Position numbers and translations under genes: made by a program. From Cycloclasticus sp. symbiont of Poecilosclerida sp. M (lineage in GTDB: Bacteria > Pseudomonadota > Gammaproteobacteria > Methylococcales > Cycloclasticaceae): a stretch of 39,082 nt of DNA. Each line of letters begins with the position of its first letter. The first letter of the stretch is position 1. Below, one piece after another: positions 26,154 through 36,118 of this stretch. Where the stretch lies: positions 1 through 39,082 of the forward strand of contig LWTN01000231.1 in the NCBI GenBank assembly GCA_002101225.1, read 5' to 3'. The notes beneath the pieces were generated by a model that was not told the DNA's origin, did no database searches, and was given only the letters and a program-made list of their open reading frames with translations.

Positions 26154-26837
26154 GTGAGTTTTGAATTAGAAAGGCTTCGAAAAAAGCTATCAATTTCTTT
26201 TCGCGATACAAATCTGCTTGAACAGGCAGTGACCCACCGAAGCGTAGGTGATTGTAATAACGAGAGACTTGAATTCTTAGGGGATTCCGTCTTGGGTTTT
26301 GTAGTAGCAGCAGAAATATATAAAAAATTCCCCCACGTTGATGAAGGCATTATGAGCCGTCTGCGGGCTAGTTTAGTTAATAAAGACACGCTAGCTGAGC
26401 TTGCAACTGATTTAGATCTCGGTGAGGATTTAATATTGGGTCAAGGTGAGTTAAAAAGTGGCGGTCGACGACGGCCGTCTATTTTATCTGATGCTTTAGA
26501 AGCAATTATTGGTGCGCTATATTTAGATGCAGGCCTCGACGAAGCCTCCAAATGGGTGCAAGAGCTACTTAAAGATAGGCTGGAGTGCTTGTCTGTGGAT
26601 ACAGCAACGAAAGACCCTAAAACACAGCTACAAGAGTTTCTCCAAGAAAGGGGACAGACTGTTCCAAATTATCACGTTGTGAGTGCAAGTGGTTTAGATC
26701 ACAACCAAACTTTTAAAGTGTCATGTAAAGTGAGTTTGTTGAATAAAGATATTGTGACAACGGGTAAATCAAGAAAAAAAGCTGAACAGAAAGCGGCAGA
26801 AAAAACCTTAGCTGAACTGGTTAAACAAAATGCCTGA
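26154..26837 (+). CDS. rnc: Ribonuclease III
   Basis: RNase III cuts double-stranded RNA, including rRNA precursors. It is 227 residues from the GTG at 26154. The catalytic signature ERLEFLGDSVLG (Glu40, Asp44) and the second acidic site in SDALEAIIGALYLDAG are present. The C-terminal double-stranded RNA-binding domain (about 155-225) contains DPKTQLQEFLQERG and KSRKKAEQKAAEKTL. It overlaps era by 8 bases, a conserved arrangement that couples the two. Confidence 0.97.
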   Translation: MSFELERLRKKLSISFRDTNLLEQAVTHRSVGDCNNERLEFLGDSVLGFVVAAEIYKKFPHVDEGIMSRLRASLVNKDTLAELATDLDLGEDLILGQGELKSGGRRRPSILSDALEAIIGALYLDAGLDEASKWVQELLKDRLECLSVDTATKDPKTQLQEFLQERGQTVPNYHVVSASGLDHNQTFKVSCKVSLLNKDIVTTGKSRKKAEQKAAEKTLAELVKQNA

Positions 26838-27732
26838 ATCGAGTAAATTTAAAGCGGGGTATGTAGCGCTTATTGGTGCGCCAAATGCAGGCAAATCAAC
26901 TTTACTTAACCATTTGCTCGGTCAAAAGATTAGCATAACGTCTCGTAAGCCTCAAACAACGCGTCACCGTATTTTAGGGATTAAAACACTCGATAATGCT
27001 CAAATCATTTATGTCGATACGCCGGGAATGCACTTGGGTGGAAAGAAGGCGCTGAACAAATATCTTAATAAAACTGCCGACGTCAGTATGCTGGGTGTGG
27101 ATGTGGTGGTTTGGCTTAAAGATGACTTGTCTTGGTACGCGGTTGACGTAGCAATATTGAAAAAGCTTAAACAGGTGGGCGTGCCTGTCGTCTTGGCATT
27201 TAACAAAATTGATAAAATCAAAAACAAAGAAGATTTATTGCCGGTTCTTCAAGAAATCAGTTTACAACATGATTTTAGATCAATCATTCCTATTTCAGCT
27301 CTCACGGGTAAGCAATTGCCAGAATTCGAAGACCTAATTTTGAATCTATTGCCAGAATGTGATCAACTCTACCCAGAGGACCAGGTTACAGACCGATCAG
27401 AGCGCTTTATGGCGGCAGAAATCATTCGTGAAAAGTTAACGCGCCGTTTAGGACAGGAATTGCCGCACGCGCTCAGTGTAAGTATTGATCAATTCAAGGT
27501 CGAAAAAGGTATAGCGCGTATCTATGCACATATTTGGGTTGAACGCGACGGGCAGAAAAAAATTGTTGTTGGGCCAAAAGGCGCGGGCCTAAAGGACGTT
27601 GGCATGAAAGCCAGAATTGATCTAGAAAAAATGTTGGACACAAAGGTCTATTTAAACCTCTGGGTTAAGGTTAAAAAAAGTTGGTCTGAAAGTGAGCGAG
27701 AACTGATTAGCCTTGGTTACACGGATTCATAA
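26830..27732 (+). CDS. era: GTPase Era
   Basis: Era is a GTPase required for 16S rRNA maturation and 30S assembly. It has 300 residues. Motifs G1 GAPNAGKST (residues 16-24), G3 DTPG and G4 NKID are visible. The C-terminal KH domain (about 200-285) has the RNA-binding segment KIVVGPKGAGLKDVGMKA. The gene overlaps rnc by 8 bases. Confidence 0.98.
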   Translation: MPESSKFKAGYVALIGAPNAGKSTLLNHLLGQKISITSRKPQTTRHRILGIKTLDNAQIIYVDTPGMHLGGKKALNKYLNKTADVSMLGVDVVVWLKDDLSWYAVDVAILKKLKQVGVPVVLAFNKIDKIKNKEDLLPVLQEISLQHDFRSIIPISALTGKQLPEFEDLILNLLPECDQLYPEDQVTDRSERFMAAEIIREKLTRRLGQELPHALSVSIDQFKVEKGIARIYAHIWVERDGQKKIVVGPKGAGLKDVGMKARIDLEKMLDTKVYLNLWVKVKKSWSESERELISLGYTDS

Positions 27733-27751
27733 AATTGGTTTTTAGCTTGTT

Positions 27752-28459
27752 ATGACACGCGTTAATCAGCAACCAGCTTTTGTGCTTAAAACGTTAGCTT
27801 ACAAAGAAACTAGTTTTATCAGTCAAGTGTTTAGTAAGGAGCACGGTGTTCTGTCTGTTATTTCCAAAGGTCCGAGGGCAAAAAACTCAAAAAACGGGTC
27901 AACTTTTAAGCCCTTTAGGCCTTTGTTGCTTTGTTGGCAAGGTAAGTCCGAGCTAAAAACATTGACACAAGCCGAAGCTTTGGGCGGGCATATTAGTTTG
28001 CAGGGAGATGCTTTGTATTGCGGTTTTTACCTCAATGAGCTAATTCTTAATTTTTTGCATGAACATGATCCGCACCCAGTTCTATTTGAAGCATTTAGCG
28101 AGACCATGGATTATCTAGCGCATACCAAAGCTATTGAAGCCTGTCTTAGACAATTTGAGAAAGTGCTACTCGAGGAAATTGGCTATGGGCTGGGCTTAGA
28201 GAGTGATGCTAAGACGGGTAAAAAGATAGAAGTAGATAAATATTACAGTTATGTAATCGGTGCCGGGGCTGTTGAGGCACAAGAGCTAACAGCCGCAGTA
28301 AACAATGCACCTATCTACAAAGGCCAAACGCTTATCAATTTGAATCTTAACTGCTTAACCGAAAAGTCTGAGCTGCGTGAGGCAAAAGCACTCATGCGGC
28401 GCCTCATTGACCATCAATTGGATGGTAAAATACTCAAAAGTCGCGAGTTATTTATCTAG
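27752..28459 (+). CDS. recO: DNA repair protein RecO
   Basis: RecO works with RecR and RecF to load RecA on gapped DNA. It is 235 residues. The N-terminal OB-fold (residues 7-80) shows [20 protein letters not shown] and KGPRAKNSK, and a helical domain follows with [21 protein letters not shown]. The C-terminal zinc motif of some RecO proteins is missing, as in many gammaproteobacteria. It lies 19 bases after era, with no clear ribosome binding site. Confidence 0.93.
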   Translation: MTRVNQQPAFVLKTLAYKETSFISQVFSKEHGVLSVISKGPRAKNSKNGSTFKPFRPLLLCWQGKSELKTLTQAEALGGHISLQGDALYCGFYLNELILNFLHEHDPHPVLFEAFSETMDYLAHTKAIEACLRQFEKVLLEEIGYGLGLESDAKTGKKIEVDKYYSYVIGAGAVEAQELTAAVNNAPIYKGQTLINLNLNCLTEKSELREAKALMRRLIDHQLDGKILKSRELFI

Positions 28460-28479
28460 GCAAAATTTCTAGACACACT

Positions 28480-29217
28480 ATGAAGAATCCAATTTTATTA
28501 GGCGTTAACATCGACCACGTAGCGACACTCAGAAATGCCCGTGGCACCGTTTACCCCTCACCGCTTGAGGCGGCTTTTATTGCCGAAAAAGCAGGTGCAG
28601 ACGGCATTACTATCCATTTACGCGAAGACCGCCGTCATATAAAAGATCAGGACGTTAAAGAGATTGCTAGCAACATCAATACGCGCTTGAATTTAGAATT
28701 GGCGGTCACGGATGAAATGATCGGTATTGCGTGTGGTGTTAAACCCGCTTCCTGTTGTTTAGTGCCTGAAAAAAGAGAAGAGCTTACAACTGAAGGGGGC
28801 TTAGATGTAGCTGGTAACTTTAAAAGGTTGCAAGAAGCGTGTACTTCATTAACATCGGCAGACATTTTAATTTCGCCTTTTATTGACCCAGATAAAGAAC
28901 AAATCGATGCTGTTAAAGAGGCCGGCGCCAAGATGCTCGAATTGCATACAGGTTGTTATGCAGACGCTTTAAACGAACTTGATAAAGAGAAAGAGTTGGC
29001 TAGGATTGTAGAGGCCGCTAATTATGCTGCAAGCGTAGGCTTACAAGTTAATGCTGGCCATGGTCTGCATTACACAAACGTACAAGCAATCGCAAAGATC
29101 CCCGAAATTATTGAATTGAATATAGGTCATTCAATAATCGCAAAGGCCGTTATGCTTGGCCTGGATGTAGCTGTACGGGACATGATTGGTTTGATGCGCT
29201 CAGCGCGTCAAGACTAA
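28480..29217 (+). CDS. pdxJ: Pyridoxine 5'-phosphate synthase
   Basis: PdxJ closes the pyridine ring of vitamin B6 by condensing 1-deoxyxylulose 5-phosphate with 3-amino-1-hydroxyacetone phosphate. The 245-residue TIM barrel shows the N-terminal [25 protein letters not shown] and the phosphate-binding [12 protein letters not shown]. It is near recO as in E. coli. Its stop overlaps the truA start by one base (TAATG). Confidence 0.98.
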   Translation: MKNPILLGVNIDHVATLRNARGTVYPSPLEAAFIAEKAGADGITIHLREDRRHIKDQDVKEIASNINTRLNLELAVTDEMIGIACGVKPASCCLVPEKREELTTEGGLDVAGNFKRLQEACTSLTSADILISPFIDPDKEQIDAVKEAGAKMLELHTGCYADALNELDKEKELARIVEAANYAASVGLQVNAGHGLHYTNVQAIAKIPEIIELNIGHSIIAKAVMLGLDVAVRDMIGLMRSARQD

Positions 29218-30044
29218 TGAAAATAGCGCTTGGCATTGAATACGATGGGAGTCGTTACCATGGCTGGCAGCGTCAAAAGAAAACCACTGAGACAATTCAA
29301 GAAAAAGTTGAACAATCGCTTTTTATTGTAGCCGATCACCCTGTAACAATAGTGTGTGCAGGGCGGACTGACGCAAGGGTTCACGCATTCGAGCAAGTGG
29401 TTCATTTTGAAACAGATAAACACCGTACTGAATATCAATGGGTAAGAGGTATTAATTCAAATTTACCTGCTGATATTTGCGTTATTTGGATGAAAGAAGT
29501 GTGCGATGAATTTCATGCGCGCTATTCAGCGGCTGCGCGTTACTACCGTTATGAAATACTGAACCGTTGGGTGAAGTCGGCTTTATCAAGAGATCACGTG
29601 ACTACTATCTTTCAGCGGCTCGATGAGGAGCGAATGCAAGCAGGCGCTAATTACCTTGTGGGCAAACACGATTTCACCTCATTTCGCGCCCAAGGCTGCC
29701 AAGGTAAAAGCCCGATAAAAACCATACATTCAGTTAAAATCAACCGTTTAGATGATAAGATTAGCGTCGATATTATCGCCAATGCTTTTTTGCACCATAT
29801 GGTTAGGAATATTGTTGGAACGTTACTGCCTGTGGGTCATGGAGAGGCTTCTCCTGGTTGGGTTGAAGAAGTATTAGCAGCCAAAGATCGGTGTAAAGCG
29901 GGCGTTACAGCGCGCCCTAACGGCTTATATTTTAAAGGTGCTTATTACCCAAGAAGGTTTGGCATTAAAACCCATCCCGACTTTTTGTTGTTTGAGCATG
30001 CAATTGAAGCACCTATTGAATCGAAAGGATTACTACCTGAATGA
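29217..30044 (+). CDS. truA: tRNA pseudouridine(38-40) synthase
   Basis: TruA makes pseudouridine at positions 38-40 in the anticodon arm of tRNAs. It has 275 residues. The catalytic Asp52 lies in CAGRTDARVHA; other blocks are EYDGSRYHGWQRQ, ARYYRYEILNRW and HHMVRNIVGTLLPVG. It overlaps pdxJ by one base upstream and trpF by four downstream (ATGA), so translation of all three may be coupled. Confidence 0.98.
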   Translation: MKIALGIEYDGSRYHGWQRQKKTTETIQEKVEQSLFIVADHPVTIVCAGRTDARVHAFEQVVHFETDKHRTEYQWVRGINSNLPADICVIWMKEVCDEFHARYSAAARYYRYEILNRWVKSALSRDHVTTIFQRLDEERMQAGANYLVGKHDFTSFRAQGCQGKSPIKTIHSVKINRLDDKISVDIIANAFLHHMVRNIVGTLLPVGHGEASPGWVEEVLAAKDRCKAGVTARPNGLYFKGAYYPRRFGIKTHPDFLLFEHAIEAPIESKGLLPE

Positions 30045-30661
30045 GAACGCGTGTAAAAATTTGTGGAATAACCCAGCTTGACGATGCGTTATCGTGCATC
30101 GAAAATGGTGCGGATGCGCTTGGTTTTGTATTTTATGAAAAAAGCGTACGCTTTATAGATATAGAACAAGCGAGTAAAATAATTAATAAATTACCTCCAT
30201 TTATCAGTAAGATAGGATTATTTATTAATGCTAATTATGATTATGTTTCCTCTGTTCTGCAAGAAACAGCGATTGATTTATTGCAATTTCATGGCAATGA
30301 GGATGAAGTTTTTTGTCAGTCATTTGGCAAACCCTATATTAAAGCGATACGTATGAAGCCTAAAACTGATTTAACTATAGTTGCTGAGCAATACCATTCG
30401 GCTAGCGGCTTACTCGTGGATGCGTATGACCCCCAGCAATGCGGTGGTACTGGGCATACCTTTGATTGGAGCGCGCTGCCTAAAGAAAGTACGCACCCCA
30501 TCATTCTTGCAGGAGGTTTAAACCCCAACAATGTTGCGCAGGCGATTAGTACAACACACCCTTATGCGGTTGATGTCAGTAGCGGCGTAGAAACAAGCAA
30601 AGGTGTTAAAGACCATCAACTTATTAAACAATTTATGCAAGAGGTTAGGCGTGTCAGTTAA
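30041..30661 (+). CDS. trpF: Phosphoribosylanthranilate isomerase
   Basis: TrpF catalyses the Amadori rearrangement in tryptophan synthesis. It is a single-domain enzyme of 206 residues. The catalytic Cys8 lies in KICGIT and the second catalytic acid in [25 protein letters not shown] near the end binds phosphate. It overlaps truA by 4 bases, and trpB by 11 if the GTG at 30651 is used. Confidence 0.97.
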   Translation: MRTRVKICGITQLDDALSCIENGADALGFVFYEKSVRFIDIEQASKIINKLPPFISKIGLFINANYDYVSSVLQETAIDLLQFHGNEDEVFCQSFGKPYIKAIRMKPKTDLTIVAEQYHSASGLLVDAYDPQQCGGTGHTFDWSALPKESTHPIILAGGLNPNNVAQAISTTHPYAVDVSSGVETSKGVKDHQLIKQFMQEVRRVS

Positions 30662-31886
30662 TAAAGAAAGAAAACGAGCAGCAGGGGTTCCTGACTACAG
30701 TTTCCCAGATGAACAGGGACATTTCGGTCCTTATGGTGGACTTTTTGTCGGTGAAACTTTGATGGAATCAATTGAAGAGCTCAATGAGGCATATCAAAAG
30801 TATATGGTAGATCCTGAGTTTCTTGCTGAGTTAGATGCTGACCTACAGGACTATGTTGGTAGGCCTTCACCACTTTATCATGCTGAGCGCTTAAGTAAGG
30901 AGCTCGGTGGCGCGCAAATTTATCTGAAGAGGGAAGACCTTAATCATACCGGCGCGCATAAGGTGAACAATACAATTGGTCAGGTTCTGTTGGCAAAGCG
31001 CATGGGTAAAACGCGCATTATTGCCGAAACGGGCGCAGGGCAGCACGGCGTTGCAACGGCTACCGTAGCGGCTCGTTTAGGGCTTGAGTGCGTCGTTTAT
31101 ATGGGTGAAGAAGACATTAAAAGGCAGTCGCCTAATGTCTATAGAATGAAACTGCTCGGCGCTACCGTTGTTTCAGTTACCTCAGGCTCCCGCACACTAA
31201 AAGACGCGCTCAACGAGGCTTTACGTGATTGGGTGACCAACATTGACGATACCTACTATATTATCGGTACGGTTGCCGGCCCTCACCCCTACCCAGCGAT
31301 GGTGCGAGACTTTCAAACCATTATAGGGCGCGAGGCACGCGAACAAATTCTTGAGAAAACAGGTAAATTACCTGACGCGCTTGTGGCTTGCGTCGGCGGT
31401 GGCTCCAATGCGATTGGCTTGTTTTATCCTTTTATTGGCGATGATAACGTAGAAATTTATGGCGTTGAAGCGGCTGGTTTAGGCGTTGATACAGATAAAC
31501 ACTCAGCTCCTTTGTGTGCGGGTCGGCCTGGTGTATTGCACGGTAATAGAACCTACCTAATGGCTGATGATGATGGGCAAATTATTGAAACCCACTCAAT
31601 TTCTGCAGGCCTTGATTATCCTGGGGTGGGCCCTGAGCATTCATGGCTGAAGGATATAGGCCGTGTTGAATACGTTAATATTAAAGATGATGAGGCCTTA
31701 AAAGGATTTCATGACTTGACCCGAATCGAGGGAATTATTCCCGCGCTTGAATCCAGTCATGCGGTCGCTTTCGCGCAAAAATTTGCACCGACCATGACGA
31801 AAGACCAAACCATTATTGTTAATTTGTCAGGGCGCGGTGATAAAGACATTTTCACCATCGCAAAACTAGAAGGTATCGAGCTGTGA
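30651..31886 (+). CDS. trpB: Tryptophan synthase beta chain
   Basis: TrpB condenses indole with L-serine using PLP. It has 411 residues from the GTG at 30651, which has an AGAGG ribosome binding site; a longer frame to 30603 is not needed, as the family starts near here. Conserved features are [14 protein letters not shown], the PLP lysine in HTGAHKVNN (Lys104), [10 protein letters not shown] and the phosphate loop [10 protein letters not shown]. It overlaps trpF by 11 bases and trpA by 4. Confidence 0.97.
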   Translation: MSVNKERKRAAGVPDYSFPDEQGHFGPYGGLFVGETLMESIEELNEAYQKYMVDPEFLAELDADLQDYVGRPSPLYHAERLSKELGGAQIYLKREDLNHTGAHKVNNTIGQVLLAKRMGKTRIIAETGAGQHGVATATVAARLGLECVVYMGEEDIKRQSPNVYRMKLLGATVVSVTSGSRTLKDALNEALRDWVTNIDDTYYIIGTVAGPHPYPAMVRDFQTIIGREAREQILEKTGKLPDALVACVGGGSNAIGLFYPFIGDDNVEIYGVEAAGLGVDTDKHSAPLCAGRPGVLHGNRTYLMADDDGQIIETHSISAGLDYPGVGPEHSWLKDIGRVEYVNIKDDEALKGFHDLTRIEGIIPALESSHAVAFAQKFAPTMTKDQTIIVNLSGRGDKDIFTIAKLEGIEL

Positions 31887-32695
31887 GTCGCCTAGATAAG
31901 TGTTTTGAAGGGTTAAGAGAAACAAAGCAAAAGGCTCTAGTTCCTTTTATTACGGCGGGTGACCCAGATGCAGGCTTTACCCTAGCGTGTATGCACAAGA
32001 TGGTTGACGCTGGGGTCGATATTATCGAACTAGGTGTGCCGTTTTCAGACCCGATGGCCGACGGCCCCGTCATTCAAAAAGCCAGTGAACGCGCGCTCGC
32101 AGCAGGGATGTCTCTAAAGGGTGTATTCCAGATTGTTAAGAAATTTCGTATTGAAAATCAATCCACGCCGATTATTCTTATGGGATACTTAAACCCAATT
32201 GAATTTATGGGTTACGCGGCTTTTTCTGAACAAGCAGCGGTTGCAGGTGTTGATGGTGTATTGATCGTCGATATCCCGCCAGAAGAAAGCGCAGATTTGC
32301 TTGAAGAACTAAAAAAGAACCAATTAGCGTCAATCTATCTTTTAGCACCGACCAGCCCCAAACATCGTATACAACGTGTCGCTGAGATAGCGAGTGGTTA
32401 TATCTATTATGTATCTTTAAAGGGTGTGACAGGCGCTGGAAATCTTCAGTTGGATGATGTACGTAATAAGTTAGCGGAAATTAAAAAACAAACGAGCTTG
32501 CCCCTTGCAATCGGTTTCGGGGTAAAAAGTCCTGAAATAGCCGCTGAAATTGCTAAAATAGGTGATGCGGTCGTGGTCGGCAGTGCATTAATTCAATCTA
32601 TTACCAATAACCCTGATAATGCTGAAAAAGCGCAGCAGGAAATTTTTAACCTATTAAGCAGTATGCGTACAGCGATGGACGCAGTAACCCAATAA
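31883..32695 (+). CDS. trpA: Tryptophan synthase alpha chain
   Basis: TrpA cleaves indole-3-glycerol phosphate and passes indole to TrpB. It has 270 residues with a GTG start that overlaps trpB by four bases. The catalytic Glu49 and Asp60 are in [17 protein letters not shown] at the same residue numbers as in Salmonella TrpA. The phosphate-binding [10 protein letters not shown] and VVVGSALIQ also match. Confidence 0.98.
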   Translation: MSRLDKCFEGLRETKQKALVPFITAGDPDAGFTLACMHKMVDAGVDIIELGVPFSDPMADGPVIQKASERALAAGMSLKGVFQIVKKFRIENQSTPIILMGYLNPIEFMGYAAFSEQAAVAGVDGVLIVDIPPEESADLLEELKKNQLASIYLLAPTSPKHRIQRVAEIASGYIYYVSLKGVTGAGNLQLDDVRNKLAEIKKQTSLPLAIGFGVKSPEIAAEIAKIGDAVVVGSALIQSITNNPDNAEKAQQEIFNLLSSMRTAMDAVTQ

Positions 32696-32709
32696 GCAGA
32701 GAGTTATTT

Positions 32710-33606
32710 ATGAGTTGGTTTGAAAAGTTAATACCATCAAGCATTCGTATTGATAGTAAAAGCAAAGGCTCCGTACCTGAAGGTTTATGGTGTAAATGCA
32801 GTAGCTGCCAAAGTGTTTTATATAGAATGGATCTCGAGCGCAATTTCCATGTGTGCCCCAAATGTGAATTCCACGAACGCTTAACCGGGCGTGCGCGTCT
32901 TATTTCTTTTCTAGATAAAGGCAATCAATCAGAAATTGGCGCTAATCTAAAATCCAAAGACCCGCTAAAGTTTAAAGACAGTAAAAAATACAAAGACCGG
33001 CTCTCAACGGCCGTTAAAGCAACGGGTGAAAACGATGCGTTAATTGTACTTAAAGGGCACGTTGTTGGCGTAGACCTCGTTGCGGCGGCGTTTGACTTCT
33101 CATTTATGGGTGGCTCAATGGGCTCGGTTGTCGGTGAACGTTTTGTACGCGCCGTGAACGCGGCAATAGAGGCGAAAATTCCGTTGGTATGCTTTACTGC
33201 AAGTGGCGGTGCGCGTATGCAGGAATCTCTCTTCTCGCTATTCCAAATGGCGAAAACAAGTGCGGCTTTAGCAAAGCTTGCCGAACATAAACTACCTTTT
33301 ATTTCGATACTAACGGATCCTACTATGGGTGGTGTCTCTGCAAGTTTAGCGATGTTGGGAGATGTTCATATTGCCGAACCGAATGCGTTGGTTGGCTTTG
33401 CAGGCCCGCGCGTTATTGAACAAACAGTTAGGGAAAAGCTTCCAGAAGGTTTTCAGCGCAGTGAATTTTTATTAGAGCACGGTGCCATTGATATGATTGT
33501 TGACCGTCGTCAACTTCGCGAAACAGTGGCTGATTTGCTGTCTATTTTGCTGCGCAAACCTGCTGTTTCAAAAGAAGGCGAAGTTGTTGATGCGAAGCAC
33601 GCTTAA
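32710..33606 (+). CDS. accD: Acetyl-CoA carboxylase, carboxyltransferase beta subunit
   Basis: AccD with AccA transfers the carboxyl group from biotin to acetyl-CoA to make malonyl-CoA for fatty acid synthesis. It has 298 residues. The N-terminal zinc ribbon uses Cys30-x2-Cys33 and Cys49-x2-Cys52 (CSSC, CPKC). Then come the crotonase-fold blocks [22 protein letters not shown] and [11 protein letters not shown]. It is 14 bases after trpA and 20 before folC. Confidence 0.98.
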   Translation: MSWFEKLIPSSIRIDSKSKGSVPEGLWCKCSSCQSVLYRMDLERNFHVCPKCEFHERLTGRARLISFLDKGNQSEIGANLKSKDPLKFKDSKKYKDRLSTAVKATGENDALIVLKGHVVGVDLVAAAFDFSFMGGSMGSVVGERFVRAVNAAIEAKIPLVCFTASGGARMQESLFSLFQMAKTSAALAKLAEHKLPFISILTDPTMGGVSASLAMLGDVHIAEPNALVGFAGPRVIEQTVREKLPEGFQRSEFLLEHGAIDMIVDRRQLRETVADLLSILLRKPAVSKEGEVVDAKHA

Positions 33607-33626
33607 CCTTTAAGGTATAAAGACCG

Positions 33627-34916
33627 TTGCCAGCCTCATTAGGTTTATCAAAGGATTCATCCCTTACAAGCTGGTTAGACTGGCAAGAAAAGCTGCACTC
33701 AAAAGAGATTGATTTAGGTCTAGAGCGTGTTCGAGGTGTCTATCAAGACCTAAGCAAACTTGGCTCGGCAAATAAAATATTCACTATCAGCGTTGCTGGA
33801 ACCAATGGAAAGGGTTCGTGCGTAGCCCTACTGGAATCTATATTATTGGCCGCTGGTTATTCCGTCGGCTGCTACACCACGCCACACATACTGTCGTATA
33901 ACGAAAGAGTTCGCGTCAATGGAGAAGCCGTACCTGACAGTGATCTCGTCACATCTTTTGAGCTAATTAACCACGTACGCAAAGAGACAAGTCTCAGCTA
34001 TTTTGAATTTGGCACATTAGCAGCACTCGAAATTTTCAAACAAAAGCAAGTTGACGTGCAAATCCTTGAAGTCGGGTTGGGTGGTCGGCTTGATGCGGTG
34101 AATATCGTCGATGCAGACGCGGCACTCGTATCGAGTATTGATATTGACCATATCGATTGGCTGGGCGATGACCGCAGTCAAATTGCCGTCGAAAAAGCAG
34201 GTATTTTTCGTGCAAAACAGAAAGCCGTTTGTGGAGATATGAATTGCCCTGACTCTTTAGTCGATGTCGCGCGCTCGCTTAAAACAGACCTGCTGATGGC
34301 AGGTGTTGATTATTCGGTACAGGTAGGTGATAAAAATTGGCTGCTTGCAAGCGATAAATTTCTAGCCTTCGCGGGTGAATATCCATTACCAAGCCTTAAA
34401 GGAGAGCACCAAATACATAACGCGGCGGCTGTTATTAACTTGTTGGCACATACCAATTCGCTATTGCCAGTGACGAAGGCGGATATCGTAAAAGGGTTGG
34501 GAGCAGCCAATCTAGCAGGGCGGCTACAACTAATTAATGGTTCCCCGACGGTGTTAATAGATGTAGCGCATAATCCGCAGGCGGCACGCGTATTAGCGCA
34601 CCATATAAGCAATGAACTTGAATTTGATAATATTTACGCTGTGTTCTCCGTGCTAAATGATAAAGAGCTAGGCGGAGTGATAACCCCACTAGCGGATATT
34701 GTTAAGCGTTGGTATATCGCGCCCGTTGAAAGTGTGCGTTCGCAATCGTTAGAAAATATATCAAAAACGATTGCCGATCATTCGCTTGCGCGTTGTTTTA
34801 AATTCAAATCTATATATGAAGCGTTTGACCAAGCACGTACCGACGCAGATAAAAATGATTTGATTGTATGTTTCGGTTCTTTTTTAGTGGTAGAAGCTTG
34901 TTTAGGAGGGCTATAA
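33627..34916 (+). CDS. folC: Bifunctional folylpolyglutamate/dihydrofolate synthase
   Basis: FolC adds glutamate to folates and, in bacteria, also to dihydropteroate. It is 429 residues with the Mur-ligase ATP site AGTNGKGSC (residues 58-65), a YTTPHILSYNERVRVNG block and the C-terminal VLIDVAHNPQAARVL. The TTG start at 33627 is chosen because the family homology (SWLDWQEKLHSKEIDLGLERV) begins only 14 residues later; it lies 20 bases after accD. A good SD (AGGAGG) near its end serves a mini-ORF downstream. Confidence 0.95.
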   Translation: MPASLGLSKDSSLTSWLDWQEKLHSKEIDLGLERVRGVYQDLSKLGSANKIFTISVAGTNGKGSCVALLESILLAAGYSVGCYTTPHILSYNERVRVNGEAVPDSDLVTSFELINHVRKETSLSYFEFGTLAALEIFKQKQVDVQILEVGLGGRLDAVNIVDADAALVSSIDIDHIDWLGDDRSQIAVEKAGIFRAKQKAVCGDMNCPDSLVDVARSLKTDLLMAGVDYSVQVGDKNWLLASDKFLAFAGEYPLPSLKGEHQIHNAAAVINLLAHTNSLLPVTKADIVKGLGAANLAGRLQLINGSPTVLIDVAHNPQAARVLAHHISNELEFDNIYAVFSVLNDKELGGVITPLADIVKRWYIAPVESVRSQSLENISKTIADHSLARCFKFKSIYEAFDQARTDADKNDLIVCFGSFLVVEACLGGL

Positions 34917-34948
34917 TGTCCTCACTAAATTCAACATTAAATATCTAA
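34916..34948 (+). CDS. Ten-codon mini-ORF before dedD
   Basis: ATG at 34916, sharing a base with the folC stop, has a perfect AGGAGG ribosome binding site 6 bases upstream. It encodes MSSLNSTLNI and ends with TAA, 9 bases before the dedD ATG and in the same frame as dedD. The dedD ATG has no site of its own, so this may be a leader peptide that hands ribosomes to dedD, or a remnant of a longer dedD start. Confidence 0.4.
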   Translation: MSSLNSTLNI

Positions 34949-34957
34949 TTCGTTTTT

Positions 34958-35572
34958 ATGGAACAAGCCCTAAAGCAGCGACTTATTGGTGCCACTATTC
35001 TGATTTCATTAGTGGTTATTTTTGTGCCAATGTTGATTGGGAAAAGCCCAGTTGAAACCGCAAGCCTACCATTAGATATTCCTGCAGCCCCTGATGACCT
35101 TGATTCAGACGTGCTGCCATTATTAGACATTGAAACAGAAGTGTTGGCCGAAGTTAAAATCGAAAACAGAGGCAAGTCTGTTGTCGTTGAACAGCCTTCT
35201 AAAGAAGAACCTGATAGCGTTGAAAAAAAGCTCGTAGAAGAAAAGCCTGCCGATAAGCGATCAAAAATTGAACCGGTTGTCGTTAAAACTGCGTCTATTC
35301 CTAAACCGCCAAAAGCCAAGCCAGTTGTTGGTCTAAAAGCGTGGGTCATTCAAGTCGGTAGTTTTTCTGACTATAAAAATGCAACCAAGCTTGCTGATAG
35401 TTTAAAAGTAGCAGGTATGACCGCTTTTGTTGATCCGTCAGAAAGCAAAGGCAAGAAAATATTTAGAGTACGCGTTGGGCCAGAAATTAGTCGCACTAAA
35501 GCCGATGCGTTAAAAGACAAGCTTAAGGCAGAACATAAGATTGCCAGCCCAATCGTCGTCCAATACCCGTAG
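34958..35572 (+). CDS. dedD: DedD-type SPOR-domain cell-division protein
   Basis: DedD is a bitopic inner-membrane protein that binds glycan strands at the division septum. It has 204 residues. One helix near the N-terminus (residues 8-27, LIGATILISLVVIFVPMLIG) is followed by a low-complexity Pro, Glu and Lys-rich linker (28-128). A SPOR domain lies at about 129-202 (KAWVIQVGSFSDYKNATKL and VRVGPEISRTKADALKDKL). No ribosome binding site precedes this ATG; a 10-codon ORF does. The order accD-folC-dedD-cvpA-purF is conserved. Confidence 0.92.
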   Translation: MEQALKQRLIGATILISLVVIFVPMLIGKSPVETASLPLDIPAAPDDLDSDVLPLLDIETEVLAEVKIENRGKSVVVEQPSKEEPDSVEKKLVEEKPADKRSKIEPVVVKTASIPKPPKAKPVVGLKAWVIQVGSFSDYKNATKLADSLKVAGMTAFVDPSESKGKKIFRVRVGPEISRTKADALKDKLKAEHKIASPIVVQYP

Positions 35573-35590
35573 CCAACAACGTAGACTGAA

Positions 35591-36094
35591 GTGACAGCAA
35601 ACAGCTTAATTTGGGTCGATTACATCATTATCTCCATAGTGCTCATATCGGCGCTTATTGGTCTTTCCCGTGGGTTTGTTAAAGAAGCACTTTCACTCGG
35701 CACGTGGGTTGTTTCTATTTGGGTCGCGGTGCGTTTTAGTCAAGCATCATCGGTATTTTTAATCGACTATATTGAAGCTCCTTCGGTACGTATCGCCGCA
35801 GCTTTCGTCGCTTTGTTGCTAATTACCTTGATTATTGGTGCATTGATATCTTATCTAGTTAGCCAGCTAATCGATAAAACAGGCCTTTCGGGTACAGATC
35901 GTTTTGCAGGTCTCCTCTTCGGAATAACACGCGGTGTTGTGGTGATGGCGGTGTTGGTTTTATTTGCAGGGTTAACTCCTTTGCCTCAAGACCCTTGGTG
36001 GGTTGAGTCAGCGCTGATAGGGCCTTTTCAAGAGCTATCCGTTTGGTTAAGGGAACAAATTCCCGAAGGTATTTCAGAGTATTTTTCTTATTAA
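35591..36094 (+). CDS. cvpA: CvpA family membrane protein
   Basis: CvpA is an inner-membrane protein needed for colicin V export in E. coli, but its normal role is unclear and may concern bile or envelope stress resistance. It is 167 residues with four predicted helices (about 10-28, 33-50, 63-86 and 104-125). The N-terminal WVDYIIISIVLISALIGLSRG is typical. GTG start at 35591. It is conserved directly before purF. Confidence 0.93.
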   Translation: MTANSLIWVDYIIISIVLISALIGLSRGFVKEALSLGTWVVSIWVAVRFSQASSVFLIDYIEAPSVRIAAAFVALLLITLIIGALISYLVSQLIDKTGLSGTDRFAGLLFGITRGVVVMAVLVLFAGLTPLPQDPWWVESALIGPFQELSVWLREQIPEGISEYFSY

Positions 36095-36118
36095 TAAAAT
36101 AGTGAAGGTCGATTAAAA

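Noticed and set aside
30603-30650. Longer N-terminus of trpB
   Set aside because: The extra 16 residues lie inside trpF and have no family match; GTG 30651 has a proper ribosome binding site.
34945-35349. 134-codon minus-strand frame opposite dedD
   Set aside because: It is Ser/Thr-rich and low-complexity, as expected for the complement of the Lys/Glu/Pro-rich dedD linker.
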